Origin: Stachybotrys elegans
Taxonomy: Eukaryota > Ascomycota > Sordariomycetes > Hypocreales > Stachybotryaceae
NCBI GenBank assembly: GCA_020746835.1
Contig: JAGPNK010000001.1
Coordinates: 2,542,001 to 2,606,000 of the forward strand
Length of the DNA: 64,000 nucleotides
Direction of reading: 5' to 3'
Shown here: positions 11,685-24,900 of the stretch, one piece after another
Position numbering within the stretch: position 1 is the first letter of the stretch
Layout of the letters: each line of letters opens with the position of its first letter
Position numbers and translations under genes: made by a program
The notes under the pieces: model-generated
Told to the model about the DNA's origin: nothing
What the model saw: only the letters and a program-made list of their open reading frames with translations
The model's database searches: none

Positions 11685-12679
11685 ATGGCTCGCAAGTTTT
11701 TCGTCGGCGGCAACTTCAAGATGTAAGTAGCTACCCCGCTCCACGATCACAGCTAGGATGCCCGCAGGCGGCGTGGGACGGAAGGAACCAGGCTATATGA
11801 CGCGCGAGCTCTTCTAACAATGCAATGTGCCTTGTAGGAATGGCACCATCTCCTCCATCAAGGAGATTGTCAACAATCTTAACAATGCCAACCTGGACCC
11901 CAGCATTGGTATGTTGATAGCCCAAGCATCTATCTTGTTCTTCCTCATTCTTTGCCTGCTGTGGTGGGGTGAAGCTGACCGTGGATCTAGAGGTCGTCAT
12001 TGCCCCTCCTTCGCTCTACCTGCTTCTCGTCCGCGAGAACCTTCGCCCCGAGATCGAGGTCGCCGCTCAGAACGTTTTCGACAAGCCCAACGGAGCCTTC
12101 ACTGGTGAGATCTCTGTCACGCAGCTCAAGGACAGCAAGATCAACTGGACAATTCTCGGCCACTCGGAGCGCCGCACCATCCTCAAGGAGTCCGATGCTG
12201 TCGTCTCCCAGAAGACCAAGTTCGCCACCGACAATGGTGTGAGCGTCATCTGGTGCTGCGGTGAGAGCCTTGAGGAGCGTGAGGCTGGCCGCACCATTGA
12301 GGTTGTCAGCAGCCAGCTCGAGGCCCTCAAGGCCGAGAACCCTGACTGGAGCAAGATTGTCATTGCTTACGAGCCCATCTGGGCCATCGGTACCGGCAAG
12401 GTTGCCACCACCGAGCAGGCCCAGGAGGTCCACAAGGCTATCCGCGACTGGCTCAAGGGGGTCAGCGACAAGGTCGCCGATGAGACCAGAATTCTCTACG
12501 GCGGTAGCGTCAGTGAGAAGAACTGCGGCGAGCTGAGCAAGCAGCCCGACATTGACGGTTTCCTTGTCGGCGGAGCTTCTCTCAAGCCTGCCTGTGAGTA
12601 GACCCAGGGCCATTCAAGACACGAGTATCATGCTAACTAGAGGGCAGTCGTTGACATTATCAACTGCAAGAAGCAGTAA
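11685..12679 (+). CDS. tpi1: triosephosphate isomerase
   Basis: Catalyses interconversion of dihydroxyacetone phosphate and glyceraldehyde 3-phosphate in cytosolic glycolysis and gluconeogenesis. Four exons (11685-11722, 11838-11908, 11991-12593, 12648-12679) join in frame to 247 residues, the normal length. Active-site residues are visible: Asn10 and Lys12 in GGNFKMNG, His94 in ILGHSERR, and Glu164 in AYEPIWAIGTG. The loop-6 IGTGK and the phosphate-binding YGGSV and GFLVGGASL segments are intact. The last intron leaves only ten codons in the final exon (FVDIINCKKQ). The first intron splits the Met13 codon. The antisense frame across exon 3 is long but is a codon-bias shadow. Confidence is very high. 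Confidence 0.98.
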
Positions 12680-14881
12680 GCGTCTGCATGGACAACATAT
12701 CAAGCAGCTGTTTCACTAGAACGGTGGTTCGGCAGCGCGGCTTGATTGATGACGGCACGGATTATGTTTTTGCAAGAATGAAGCTTGCTCATGAGAAAGA
12801 AGGCTATACAATATTAGAATTTAGGTAGTGCTGTAGGTAGTCAAGCTTCGACATTCTGCCTATCCTACAACATAAAACAGTAAAGAAGAGAAAATAGAAG
12901 GACAATGTAGTATTATTATCAATCCTAGTCTTGCAACCAAGCCCACACAATCCAGGTGAGCTCACCTCGGTGAGACTGCAGTCGGTGAAGCAACTTCCCA
13001 ATATGGTAGTACCTAGTCGAAAAGGCACGGATCTCTCCACCAATCTGCCTACCTGGACGCGAGTCTGCCCGAGCTAAAAACAAGCACGACGATCCATCCC
13101 TCACGCGTCCGTAGTCTACAGAACTGTCTGGGTGTGTGGCTTTGGCTGATACTGGCGGCGGGATAGCGTGTGCCAAGCAAATGGCAGCCGAACCACGACC
13201 AGCCCCCCCCTCAACGGACAGCCGGCACACAAAAGGGAGGGTTGAGAGACAGACATGGGACGATGATGCGATCTCCAACACATGGGCCAAGCTGCCCTGC
13301 GACTTCAGATACGATGCGGCATGTACGTATGGGCCCTCGCCTCCGATCTAGAGCCAAGAGTGAGGAGAAAAAAGGGAAAAAATTACCCGGATAGGCATAT
13401 GCGGATTCGCTTGCTCTCCCTTCCCCCCCACTCCCTTGAATGATCCATGCGAAGCTGGTGCACCACCTTGCTGCAATACTTACCTGAACACCCATCCCTA
13501 ATCCCCATACCGTATACGATACGACAACAACATCCCTGTCTACCTGATGCCCTCCGGACAAACCAACTGACGGCAAGGCAGCGACTGATCCTAGGCGATG
13601 GCGGCAATCGCCTGCGCCCTGCTATTGTTGAGATGATGATCATCGCCATGATCATCACCGTGATCGTCAGCCTCAAGCACATCAGACCAAAAAAAGAAAG
13701 TGAAGGGCGGGGAAAGGGAAAAAAAAACAAGACGGAGAGCCATGACACAAACTACATACGACCAGGGTCCTGCGCGTGCAGGCGTGTGAGTAAGGATGCA
13801 ATATGCAAGCCTCAGCCGCTCGTCAGCTTGTCATCTCGTCAGAACCCGCCATCCTCCAATGACTTCAGATGGATTGCCCGGGAAAGCTGCAGCCATCCCG
13901 TCCAGCCATCAGCCCAAAGCCCGCCACACCACCACCACCACCAACCACCACTCACACGGAGACCGCGCGCCCAGCCCTACGGATCCCCCCCCCCCCAGCT
14001 CCTGCATCCAGCCCTCGCGTGGCGGCATGCCATGGCCCCGTCGTCCTATTGAATTGTGTCGTATCGTGCCCACCCTCCCATCGTGCCCGTATCCTCGCCC
14101 CTGGCATGGCCTGCGCAGGTAGGTATCCGCCGTCATGCCATGCGTATGCCCGTCCTGGCATGGCAGCGGCCAGCTGCTGCCGCTGCTGCTGCTCCGACGC
14201 TCGCCCTTAGCTCCCTGTATACCCGATCCGGCCGAGCGCCGCCTGCGCACGGGAGAGCTGGACGCTGTTCCTTATCCTCACCCATGCCATGCTGTCATGC
14301 CACGAGGCAGCCCTGACCTGCCTGGCCCATGGATTTCGTCATTCGCTGAACACATGGTCTGCAGCTCGCATGCAGGTATTACTCCATCGCTCGAGGGGGC
14401 TCGCGGAGAATGCGTGGTGGGACGAGGCATATCAACTACTGCCAATATGTTTCTATTCTAATGCAAAACCCGCCCAGCTCGCATACCATTGACTGCCTCG
14501 GCTAGGCACAATCATCTACATAGTAAGTCAGTAGGCGCTTCTCGGAGCAATAGCGCCGTAATGCCCCAGTCCAACATGCAGCGGCGGCAACATGGATATG
14601 ATCAAGGTCAAGGGGTCTTGGTCATGATTCATGATTCATGATAATCAATGAAATGCTATGACATAGCTAGGCAACTGGCATTACACCCGCACCCTTTTAC
14701 ATGGCCCCCAAGCGCCCTCCCTTTCATCACCGGGGCATATCGGCTCCTTGGGCAAATTCTGCCCATCAACCCATCATAGATCATAGCACCCCGGGTTGGT
14801 ATGGTTTCAAATCCTCTGCAGCAACGGCGAATGCGAGCTTGACAGACCTCCCAGGCTGCCTTGTTGCCGCCTTTCGACCAA
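12680..14881. other. convergent gene-free spacer
   Basis: A 2.2-kb spacer between the 3' ends of tpi1 and the membrane-protein gene. It contains a CCA-rich patch at about 13928-13955, a C12 run at 13985-13996, and recurring CATGCCATG-type words around 14090-14300. No gene is supported. Confidence 0.5.
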
Positions 14882-16119
14882 TTACTCGTCCTCGCCAACC
14901 AGTCCGAGTGACATGCCCGTGAAGAGGGCTGCCACCACCCACACAAGGGAGTATATGGCAGCACCCGTTGGCTCGACGCCGTAAATGTTCATGGTGCAGT
15001 TGAGATATGTGTTGACGCCCGTCAAGACGGTGATGAGCGCCGTTCGTCGAATCACCACCTTGGCCTTGGCCGTATAACCCCAGAAATTCCACCACACCGT
15101 CTGGCCCAGGCTGGCCTCGGCGGGGTCAAACTCACCGATCTTATCGTCCTCTTTGGCCTTGCCGGTCGTCGCGAACGGCGCAAAGATGAATAAGCTCGCG
15201 GCCGCGCCGAAGAGGAGGGTCACGGGCAGGACGCTCGTGTAAGAGGCCGCATAAGCAGGCTCCAGCGTCGGGATGTGTGAAAAGTAGAGCACAAAGATAC
15301 GAGGCAGCAGGAATCGGAGTGACAGGACAAGCGTCACAGAGTAAATCACCGACGACAGCGCCGTGGTGTACAGCTGAAGTGGCGCATCCAGCAGCTCGCG
15401 GTTGGGCAGATTGGGTGATGCCCTGTGGACATCGGACAGAGGGCGGAAAAGATAGAACGGCACCGCCGCAGATACCACGTCAATGGCGAGGGCGCTGATT
15501 GCAGTCGCCGGGCTGAGCGTGTAGAATCTCACGAGGAGGTAAAGCTGAAAGTCATTGACAACGGTCAGCAAACGCCCAGCTTACACCAAGGGGAAAGGAG
15601 GGGGGGGGGGGGGGGGGGGGGGGCATCTCATCATGTCATCATCACATACCGAGGGCCCATGGGAGAGCAGGTCCATCAGGGCAACATCGAGGCTGTCCAG
15701 GCCTCCAAACCAGCCCAGCGTCAACTCCAACCTGTATCGCATCGTCAGCGTCCAACGCCCATAATGACTGCCCGTGGGGTGGTTTGGTTTGGTTGGCTCA
15801 GCGTTACTTACACCCTCCACGTCGCCAGCAGTCCCACCTCCTGCCAGGTCTCCTGCGTCCTCGTCACGGCCGCCAGCTCCCCCTTGCTCAGCTCGCCCAG
15901 CACGCTGTATCCCATGCTTGCCGCCGCGAAGCTGAGCAGCACCGTGATGGGGAACTGGGCGGCGGCGGGCAGCTCGACGCGTGGGCGCTGCGCAGAGGGG
16001 ACGTGCTCCGAGGCGGCCACCACCACGGCCGCGGGCGCGACGATGCTGGCCGCGATCGCTTCGTCCACCTCCGACTCTGCCTTGTCGGCTGCGGCGGATC
16101 TTCGCAGCGTGGGCGCCAT
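14882..16119 (-). CDS. conserved fungal multi-pass membrane protein
   Basis: Three exons (16119-15812, 15731-15650, 15544-14882) join in phase to about 350 residues. Donors are GTAAGT and GTATGT; acceptors are ATACAG and TTTCAG. Hydrophobic segments suitable for membrane spans include ITVLLSFAAASMGYSVL, AISALAIDVVSAAVPFYLF, VIYSVTLVLSLRFLLPRIF, SVLPVTLLFGAAASLFIF, ALITVLTGVNTYLN and IYSLVWVVAALFTGMSLGLV. So there are about six or seven spans, with a soluble Ala-rich N terminus and a short acidic tail (GEDE). I do not recognise the family and give no function. Intron 2 (15649-15545) contains a 24-base poly-G (poly-C on the coding strand), a polymorphism-prone feature. The clean phase across all three exons supports a real gene. 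Confidence 0.75.
15600..15623. repeat. poly-G (24) tract inside an intron
   Basis: An uninterrupted run of 24 G (C on the transcribed strand) lies inside the second intron of the membrane-protein gene, between its donor at 15649 and acceptor at 15545. On the mRNA it is a poly-C run 56 nt upstream of the acceptor. Confidence 0.97.
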
Positions 16120-17175
16120 CCCTGCCGGTATGCTCGTGGATGCGATATATGCGAACGACGGCTTCTTATCCTGCAGCCTAATTTTTCTCTTTCACACACA
16201 CCCCTCTTTGCGCCCAGCTCCTTGCTCGGGCTGCTGCCTTCGGGGTTCGCGACGTGGTCGACGAGAGAAGTCGGGCGTACTCGAGGAACAAAATAATAGC
16301 AAGGGCTCCGCTACGACAAGCAGGGAGGCCGATGTATGGTGCGTGATCAGGCAGAGACAATCCGACGCAGATGAGTCGGGTTTTCTTTTTGGGCGCAGAT
16401 TTGCTGACGGCTCATGCGATGGGATGGATGGAACAGGTGCGAGAATGGTGCGGGAGGGTGTTGGTTCGTTAGCTTTAGTGGAGTCTGTGACGTCGAAGGT
16501 CGCTGGGGAAACTGACGCCAACCGCTGTATGGCGGGCGGCTCTCCCCACCTTCTATCACCAGAATTTAGGGCGGGAGGTTCCATTCAGAAGAGACAAACG
16601 GCGATAGCGAGGCCTACTATCGACCTACAGGTGCCTACAGCCCAATTGACAACCTCAAGCACTGGAGGTGGTGCACTTTGGTCAATTTTCCCGCTCCTCC
16701 CCATGGGTGGTGCATCCTCCATGTGCTGCAAACATCTGCAAACATCTGCATCATATCAACGTCATGTCAACAACCACAACAGCAACCAGCTGCGCGCCCG
16801 CAGACTTTGACCTGTCACTTTCCGCTACGCCCACGGTACATGGCTTTAATATTTCAATTCATTTGGTATTTATTTCGGTGTTCGCTCGACGCCCCTCCGA
16901 GACCCTCACTTTAACCTCGTGGAGAAGCCTACTCGCCTGCGTATCATCCCAGGCGAGGCTCTCTACTCCTCGGTGCTGAAGGTGTCGGCAGCGGAGCAGA
17001 ACCACCATGCTGACGCTGTATAATATCGTAATACAAAGGAGACAATCGCGCCGGTTGTCCAAAAGTTATCCAATCCTATCCAAACTCCGGAGTTGGTGGT
17101 GCCCAGCTCCCGGGACGTGGTCCAAGATTATCCTGTCCCGTTTATGCTATTCAAGAAAGAAATTAAGAAGTGCAG
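16120..17175. other. spacer between membrane-protein and zinc-finger genes
   Basis: About 1.06 kb between two minus-strand genes: promoter of the membrane-protein gene on the left and 3' end of the zinc-finger gene on the right. A short duplication (TGCAAACATC twice) lies near 16726-16748. No credible gene is present. Confidence 0.5.
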
Positions 17176-18903
17176 TTATTCCTCCATGCGTCCGAAAACG
17201 CCATCGTCGTCTTCGTCGCTGCGGGCGCGCGAGCGCATGTCGAAATCGTCGTCCTCCATGCCCGAGTCGCCGCTCTCTTCCATCTTGACGTCCTCGCTGC
17301 CGCGGCGCAGCTCGCCTCGGGTGAAGCTTTCTGGCTGGCGCCCGGTGAAGCTGCTGATGAATCCAGTGCTAGCAAAGGACGCGGCTTGGTCGAGGTAGCG
17401 CGCCGGCACGGGCGGCACCGGTGGAGCATCGGCCGGAAGGGTCACGGCGCCCCTGGAGCCGCTGTTGCTTCCGAAGCTGCAGCTCAGAAGCTCCACAGCA
17501 GCCGCGAGATCCCGGTCTTCCTGTCCTGTATTGTTGAGGCCGGACGACGATGGGCGGTGGTCGCTGCTGACCTGGCGGAAATGGCCATGGCCGCGTCCAT
17601 TCGGGATGCTGCTGCCTCCGACAAGCGAGCTCGACGATCGGACAGACTGGTAGCTCCGGGAGAAGCTGCCGCCGCTGGCGTGGCCCTTGTTTCGGTACGA
17701 GGTGGTGCTGAAGCTGATGGCCTCCAGCATGGGGGGCGGAGTCGTATCAGCAGAGCTCTGCCGGTCGCCCTGGTCCGAGTATCCCGACGCCGTGGGGGAC
17801 GCTGATTCTCGGTCGCTAGGGAAGTCCTTGGTAGACTCGGGCGGCGTCGCAGAGCTGTCCTTGCTCGTACCATTCATGGCGACCAGCACAGACGCCGCCT
17901 CCAACAGCTGAACCTGCTGATGCTTGGAGATGAGAAGCTTGGAGGTGAAGGACCATTCGGGAGTATGCTCCCACCTAGCGGCCAAGAAGTCAACAAAAAC
18001 CATCTCAAACACAAGAGGCAAGCACGGCGAGAGGGGGTTGGCAGCTTTGCCTGTCCAGCGTCGACAATGGAGCGCGGATAGCCCCTGATCTTTCTATATG
18101 GGTAGCGTGGATAGGGGGCACCAACAAATGCTTGGTCAAGCAGCTGCTATGCTTGTATCCCTTTCCACACTTCTCGCATCGGACCTCGACCCGGTTGCTC
18201 TTCTTGCCCTCCTTGACAAGGGGCTGCCCGTCGCTGGCGCGTCGAACGCGGGCCTTGTCCGACTTGTCAAGGCCCTCGTCGGCCGACATTTCGTTGAAAT
18301 CGTCATCGATCGCGCTATCCTGGAGTTCCGGCTTGACATCGCTCATGGACTTGTGGGCGTGTGATGGGAGGCTCGCGGGCGGAGAGGGGAGGCTTCCGAT
18401 AATGGCAGCTCGGGCAGCGGCACTCTTGGACATGGTGCCTCGGCGAGACGTGGTTATTGGCAGGCCCGGGGAGCGTTCGCCGTCTCGGAGGGCAGCGGCC
18501 AGTGCGGCGACATTGGTGCCAGGGTTGGTGACGGACTTCCGGCGGGTGACGCGGTGCGTGGCATTGAGGGAGGAGGAGAGGAGAGAATGCGAGTTGGTTC
18601 GGGCATGGGGTTGGCGGCCGGGTGCTCCGGAAGACGACGCGCCCGAAATCGAGGGTCGATGCTGCGCCAATGGCCTGGCCGAGGTCGTTTGCATGTCCTG
18701 AGGTGGTCCAGTCAGACACGGTTCAAAGTCCATCGTATCAGGGGCTCTCGTGGTTCAAGGGACGTGGGCATGCGGAGGTCGGAGCAAGGGGAGGGGGAGA
18801 CGTGAGCAACCAGCTCGGCGTGTCTGGGCAGGTCTCGCAGCGAGCAACGAGCAACGAGCAACGAGGCATCGTCGGTTATCTGCCATACCTTGGAAGAAGC
18901 CAT
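17176..18903 (-). CDS. C2H2 zinc-finger protein, disordered tail
   Basis: Three exons are proposed: 18903-18889, 18697-18126 and 17974-17176, giving about 461 residues. The first exon codes only MASSK; its GTATGG donor and a CTGACTGG...CTCAG acceptor join in phase 0 to DMQTTSARPL. Starting instead at the ATG at 18733 would read straight through that acceptor and give a slightly longer N terminus. A single C2H2 finger lies near residues 177-197 (CEKCGKGYKH, KHLWEH); the second intron (donor GTTGGT) interrupts it, and joining is needed to complete the KHLWEH histidines. Serine-rich N terminus and Pro/Ser/Asp-rich C terminus (GDSGMEDDDFDMRSR) look disordered. It is probably a DNA- or RNA-binding regulator; targets are unknown. 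Confidence 0.82.
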
Positions 18904-21900
18904 TGTGGTACGAGGAGTCAGATAGCTCGAGATGCGAGACGACAGACTCGAGTCGGCCGCAACCTCGAGAGGCTATGGTGTTGAGTCAAGCCGATTGCGG
19001 GCGTGGACGGACGTGGACAATGATGGTGGTTATACAGCAGTCGGTTGGAGCAAAAAGGAGGGAAGAAAGAGGGAAGGGGAGAAGAAGAAAAAAAGGCCCG
19101 AGTCACCAAATCAGCAGAATGAGAAATAATATTTTGGGAGGAGGAGCAACAGTGACTACTTGGGTTTGGGTTGTGTGCGTGTGTGGCATGTCTCTCTGTG
19201 CCTGTCTGCCTATCGAATGGTGCGGTTCAGTGCGTGCGTGCGTGCGTGTGAGTGAGGAAAGTGTGGCCGCCAGTGGTGTGTGGTGTGTGGTGTGGCGTGT
19301 GGGTGAGCGTACGGGTGGCACGGCGGGGGTGCGCGCGTAACACCCTCCGTGTATGCAGTATTTGGGCTAGCTATGAGGGGACTAATGAGGACAGACATCT
19401 GGATGGGATGGGATGGGATGGGATGGATAGCGCCTCTACATAGTAGGACGGATGCGAGCAAGCAGGCCCGGGCAGACAAATAGACAGGGCAGGCCAGGCA
19501 GGCTGCGACAAGCCATATTGCATTGCAATATTACATTGTCAGTGTCAATGTTAATGTGCTTGGACTGATCTGATGGTGCTGGATAACTCTGTACATCCCT
19601 TTCCTCTCCTCCTCCCCTTGCCTCCTCCTTCCTTGTCCGATGGCGTTCTTTTTCTGGCATAGACGGGGGGGGAGGGCAAGCTTAAGGGGGAGTGCCGATA
19701 GCACAAGTACCTGAACCGTACCACAGCATAGAAGGAGGGGGAAAGAGAAAGAGGAGGGCTTTAGTGGGCTTCTGGCCAGCGAGTGAGCCAGCAGCCAACG
19801 AAACCCACCGGCCGGTCCTTGGACTCAAATCGTTCATTCAATCAATCAATCACGTCTACGCTCCGTCTGGGGGCAGCCCTTCAGCTCGCTCCACGCAGCG
19901 ACGGCTTTTTAGTTGGGTTGGCCTGGCCAGCCAAGCAGCCAGACTCACCGTCCCTCTATCTCCATCCAAGCCCTAGGTCTCGCTGCACAGAGCGGTAGTA
20001 TGGATGACAGTGGTCGGTTCCGGAATGGCTTGAGGATTCGCCGAGTCCAGCCCAACCCAGTACATACCATACCAGCCAGGTCAGCCAGGCCAGAAGGCCA
20101 GAGTCGGCATGAGGTGGTGGGGGAGCAGAAGTGGATTTATTGGGTTACGCTAACCCCGGCCGATCATCGATGCCTCCTTCACGATTGCTTCGTCTCACTT
20201 TCGTTATTTTTTTATTTTTTTTATTTTCTTTTCTTGTTTTGTTGCAAATACAATGCAATCTGGAATCGGATTTGTATTTCTTTGTTAGATGCATACTGGA
20301 GTGCGTTTCCCAAGAAGAAAAAAATAAGAAGAAGAAGGTCACATGATATTGACTACAGATAATGAGCAATGGAGAGACATAACAAAGGAGCGGGGGGAGG
20401 TACGGATACATATTGGACGTTCGTAGAAGGGAGAAGAACACTGACAGAACAGGCCTCGAGCATTGCCATACCTACGGTAGGTACCTAGGGCGTGTGACTA
20501 CCTACTGCTTACCCGGAGGCATCATGAGATTGCCCTTGACTGCCCGGACCTGGGGCTGTGGCTCGGGCGGGTACTTGGGTTTCCTAGTATTCTGGCAATG
20601 ACGTGAGGTAGGCGTGGACTGGACGTGGGCAGGTGAGCAGGTGAGCAGATTGGAGGTGGAGAGAAGGGCAAGGAGGGGGGCTGAGCAGATGGACGGTTGG
20701 TACAGGGCAGGCAGCAAAAAGGGAGACAGACCAAGGCAAGGTAAGTACCTCGCCCTGGTCTGACGTATACGCAGGTACAAGCAACATGGCTGGCTCAACG
20801 AGCCCGGTCTTCCAAGCAGAGTCCATATCTGACTGGCCGTATCCCAGGCCTGTACCGCTGTAACGATCCCCTCATCAAAGCAGGTACGGTGGTGTGTACC
20901 TGGCACTAGCGTCTACGCCTCCCCATCTGCTCTGCACCTGCTGTTGCACCTTGCTGCCAGGTACCTTCCCTCAGCATGAGGACCGAGGAACGGAGAACCG
21001 TCTTCCCAATCAAAGGGGAAATTCACAATTCACCAGGCCCTGTGACATGACTTGTCGCCTCAACAGCCTTCTATGACAACCACACCACCACAAAGGAAAC
21101 CGTTTCAAACATCCTGACGGATGGAGATTGTGTTGAAACCTCCCATTGACCGTGGGATTCCTTCACGATTCCTCCTTCCAGAGGACCCGCTGTCGCAGGT
21201 TGATACAGCACAGGGAAGTTTGCCCTCTCCATCTCACGGCCCATGAGCCAACGGCGTTCCCGGTTAGCGGCTGACGTCCTCAGTCTCAGAAGACTTTGTG
21301 GTGACCCAAACGCCAAATGCAAAACGCCAAACGGAGGGGGCACAGGGCAAACCTGTTGAATCTTCAAGCACTCCGCACTCCGCACTCCGTACTCGGTCCT
21401 GGACAAAACGGTTCCACCATACTATGCTCACATCACCACTCGAGATATGGAGGAAGTACGTGCAAGATGGAAAGCCCGTGCCAGCCATGCCCCCCCCCAG
21501 AGCCCAGGCAGCCCAGGCTCGGCTATGACCGCCACGCGGCTCGATGCTTGCTTCGTCTGAGACCAATGGCACGTCTGGGTGAAAAAGCTGGAATCAACCA
21601 GGTCAGAGACGCTGCGTCTGAGAAAATTTTCGCTCTCCCTCCCTTGGACCTGGCTCAATTGGTCATCGAGATGCTTGCTCAGCCAGGTTTGAGGGAGGGA
21701 GACATGGACTTCCCGAGAGAAGTTGTTTCGGTCACACCACGTGTCACAAGCATAGGACGGCCTCCCCCTCCCCTCTCAAGTGCCGTGTCGGAGCTGATCA
21801 CTACACGCCCACAAATTCAAGCTTTGGATTATCCATGCTCAGTTGTATCGACAGACAGTGCATTGGCGAGCTTCGAGTACATATGTATTTCTTCAACATG

Positions 21901-24900
21901 GGTCTCGTTGGTCGGATCCAAAAATCTGAGCATTCAGCAACGATGTCCCGGATACATCATCAATGGTCTCGAATTCGGCGATGGAATGCCTCATACGGTA
22001 TCCGTATACTAGTATGTAACGTCTGGACGTCAGTCACCCCGATTTTTGGGCCAGCCGGCCTTTTACGGTTTTGTGACTAGAGCCTTGTTTGTCTAGCCCG
22101 TTGCTCGATTCTCTTGCTTGTGGCAGCCAGATTCCGAGCATCGGGCAATCGGATAACCATGGAGTCACTATCGGAACTTTAAACGGAGGCCTCGCCATTG
22201 AAGAAAAACTGTGTCGATCAGGTACTCCGTGGCTACTCCGTACAGTCCCGACGGATCTCGACCTCTTAAGCATGTTGTTAGCACCGGACGAAAATAGGCC
22301 TCCCCAGGAAAATCATGTTCCCCTCCCCCCTCAAAAAAAAATTTAAAAATTATTTGCCATAATCTCTACAACATGGCCGGCACTCACATCCCACGAGGAG
22401 AGGGACAATAACATTTTCCCAGCAGCGCCACGTTGTCGGGCTCTGCCTTGATCGCTGACACCCCCATTGGCCTCGTTCTATTATTTTCCATTTCGATTTC
22501 CATGATTCTGGCACCAATACAGATACTGTTGATGTGTCAACTTTATCTGTGGGCACGCCTCTTCCACGCACGCCCCGAATCAGGTACGTGGTGGCTTTAG
22601 CCATGCCCACTGCATACCATCGAATCGGATACGTCCACCTCGATCCGTTAGAGGTGTGACAGGGTTACAGTCATCACATCTGATTCTGATCCTCGTTCAT
22701 TTCGGTCATCGAAAATGATCAGAGGAACACGCGTCCTTGGGTGGTTAACCGAGCATCCCTTCTAAGCTGGCATCAAGTCTGAGGTTTAGTGCCGTCCTTA
22801 ACACAGTCAGGCGTGCCAGGAAGAACATTTTCCTCGGAACATCAGCGCAGCAAGCACATATTCGTCTTTTCCTAGCTTGGCTGTTGCCGTCCACGCACCG
22901 CTCGCCATTGTCTTTTTTTTTTCTTTTAACACACACACCTTTGTTTTATTTTTGTGGGAGCTACGCAACGGCTAGCTCAACTGTCTCTGATGGTTCCTTG
23001 TGATCGAGGTCGGTTGTCTCGAGATCGTTCCCATCAGTCTAGATCGGGCTTGGAAGCAATGTTTGGTCAAGGATAATAGCTGGAGGAATGTGCAGGCGGC
23101 CTGCTCATGCCACGACAACGAATAGCTTGTCATGATGATCCCTGTCTCTTGGACATTTCCGGCTTACTGGAGAAATGGAATATCCCGTCATCGTTTAGCT
23201 CTTGCGAGTCAAAAGATTTGCAATTGTTGGCAGCATGACGAGCAGACATGGGCATTTTGGCCAGGGCAATGTGGGTTTCCGATGCCATTACACGGATGCC
23301 CCGGTATAGTAAATGGCTTCCGACCAGCCATCCTCTGCAGCTATTCCGCCTCACTCACAGAGAGGGGACATGCCCTAATGATTCATCAGTGTCTCGGCTG
23401 ACTTATTCCTGCTTTGGCGTTACCACATTGCTACCGCTATTTTGCACGTAAGTTATACGCCATCTCGGTCCTGTGTTGTTTCCCGACATTTGAGTTACGG
23501 AAGGGTACCTTGGCTTCCATGCTTGGATACCTATGTATCTTGGAGGTGCTAGGCGGGGAGAGCAGCTGGACATGCGCGCGCTTGTGAGCCATTTCCAACA
23601 GGTGCAGAGCTGCATACAAGGGCGTCCGCAATTGGCCGATATAGGAAGTCCCTGGGCAGCGAGAGCTCGTAGAGCCGAGTGGCTAGCCGGAGGCAAGATC
23701 GAACTCTGTGCCTGACAATCAAAACGCGATCTCTGGCGATCAGTCTTTTACAATGCCATTACACACACAGACGTGGATGGATCTTGAGTATTAGCCCGAG
23801 CCGAACCGCCGTGCCATTTGTGGGTGGATGGAACCACGGTACAACCACCATCGACCGCGGGCGTCTCCAATCTTAAGGCAGAACCGTTTGTCGATCATGG
23901 CCAAGTAGGGGAGCCGCTGTAGGTGAGTGCGTCCGATGGCCGATGGCAGCGAGCAAGCCACCAGCATCGTGGCAATTGCGCGGCAATTCTGGTCCGACCG
24001 TCCGTCCACGTAACGCTCGGCTAATGAATAATTGCTACCTCATGCCGCGTTTACTGTATTTTACACGGGTCCTTGGGTTGAGTCTTGCAAACAGCCAACG
24101 GTGGGTTGGAGAGATGGCTTCATTGGCCAAGCTCAGAGAGGCCCCTCTACGCTACCAGCGACGTTCATATGCTATTGGCTGAAGCATGGAAGAAGAAGAC
24201 CATGTTTCCCTTGGTCTTTATCAGCCAGAGCCAGGAGTTCGGGGGGATAAGAGGATTTTGGACGGTCCAATGAAGTGATAATGCCGCCATGATCCATCCG
24301 TCTTGATGGCGGTAGGGTAGGGCAGGGCAACAAGCCATGGAACGGACCAACAGAACCCCATTGGGCTGAAGGGGTTTATTGGCGACACACCATCTAATTC
24401 CCTTGTTGGGAAGAGCGAGGAGCGGTTTCTCTGGCAGCTTGCAGCTTGCAGAATTGCCACCGGAGCTGTCCAAAACTGAGAGTATACATCTCACCCCATG
24501 CACATCCGCGGGATGGATACACCGGGAAGGAAAAAACAGGTGCGTGGTGGAAAACACGTGAGTTGGAGCCGTGATGCTCGAACAGTAGCCGCTGGTGGTG
24601 GTGGCGATGGTGATGCCGCCCATAGGTCGACCCGCTTCTCCGGATAGACTCAGAAGACTGAGCATCCCCGGCCGCCCAACAAACCAAGCACAACGCCCAG
24701 GACCAGACGCCAGTACTGTGTGCCTGCCGTCAGTCAGTCGGGTACGAGCTGGCTACAAGTTGCAGGATGGAAGAGGCTACCTCTCCTTTCCCCTGGTCAT
24801 GCAAGTCACACGCCCCTCGCTAATCCCTGGCGCTCGCTCCTCTGGTGTGGCAGTTGGCTCCCCAGGCCGGCCGAGCCAGCCTCCCCTGCGGTGCGAACCC

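Noticed and set aside
11987..12613. 208-codon minus-strand open frame over tpi1
   Set aside because: It is exactly antisense to exon 3 of a confident gene, and its Leu/Ala/Asp-rich product follows codon bias of the real frame.
15425..16810. 461-codon plus-strand open frame
   Set aside because: It runs antisense to the three-exon membrane-protein gene and includes a poly-Gly run from the intronic G24 tract.
21317..22012. 231-codon plus-strand frame in the 7.2-kb spacer
   Set aside because: No recognisable domain, no plausible start context, and overlapping frames of similar quality.
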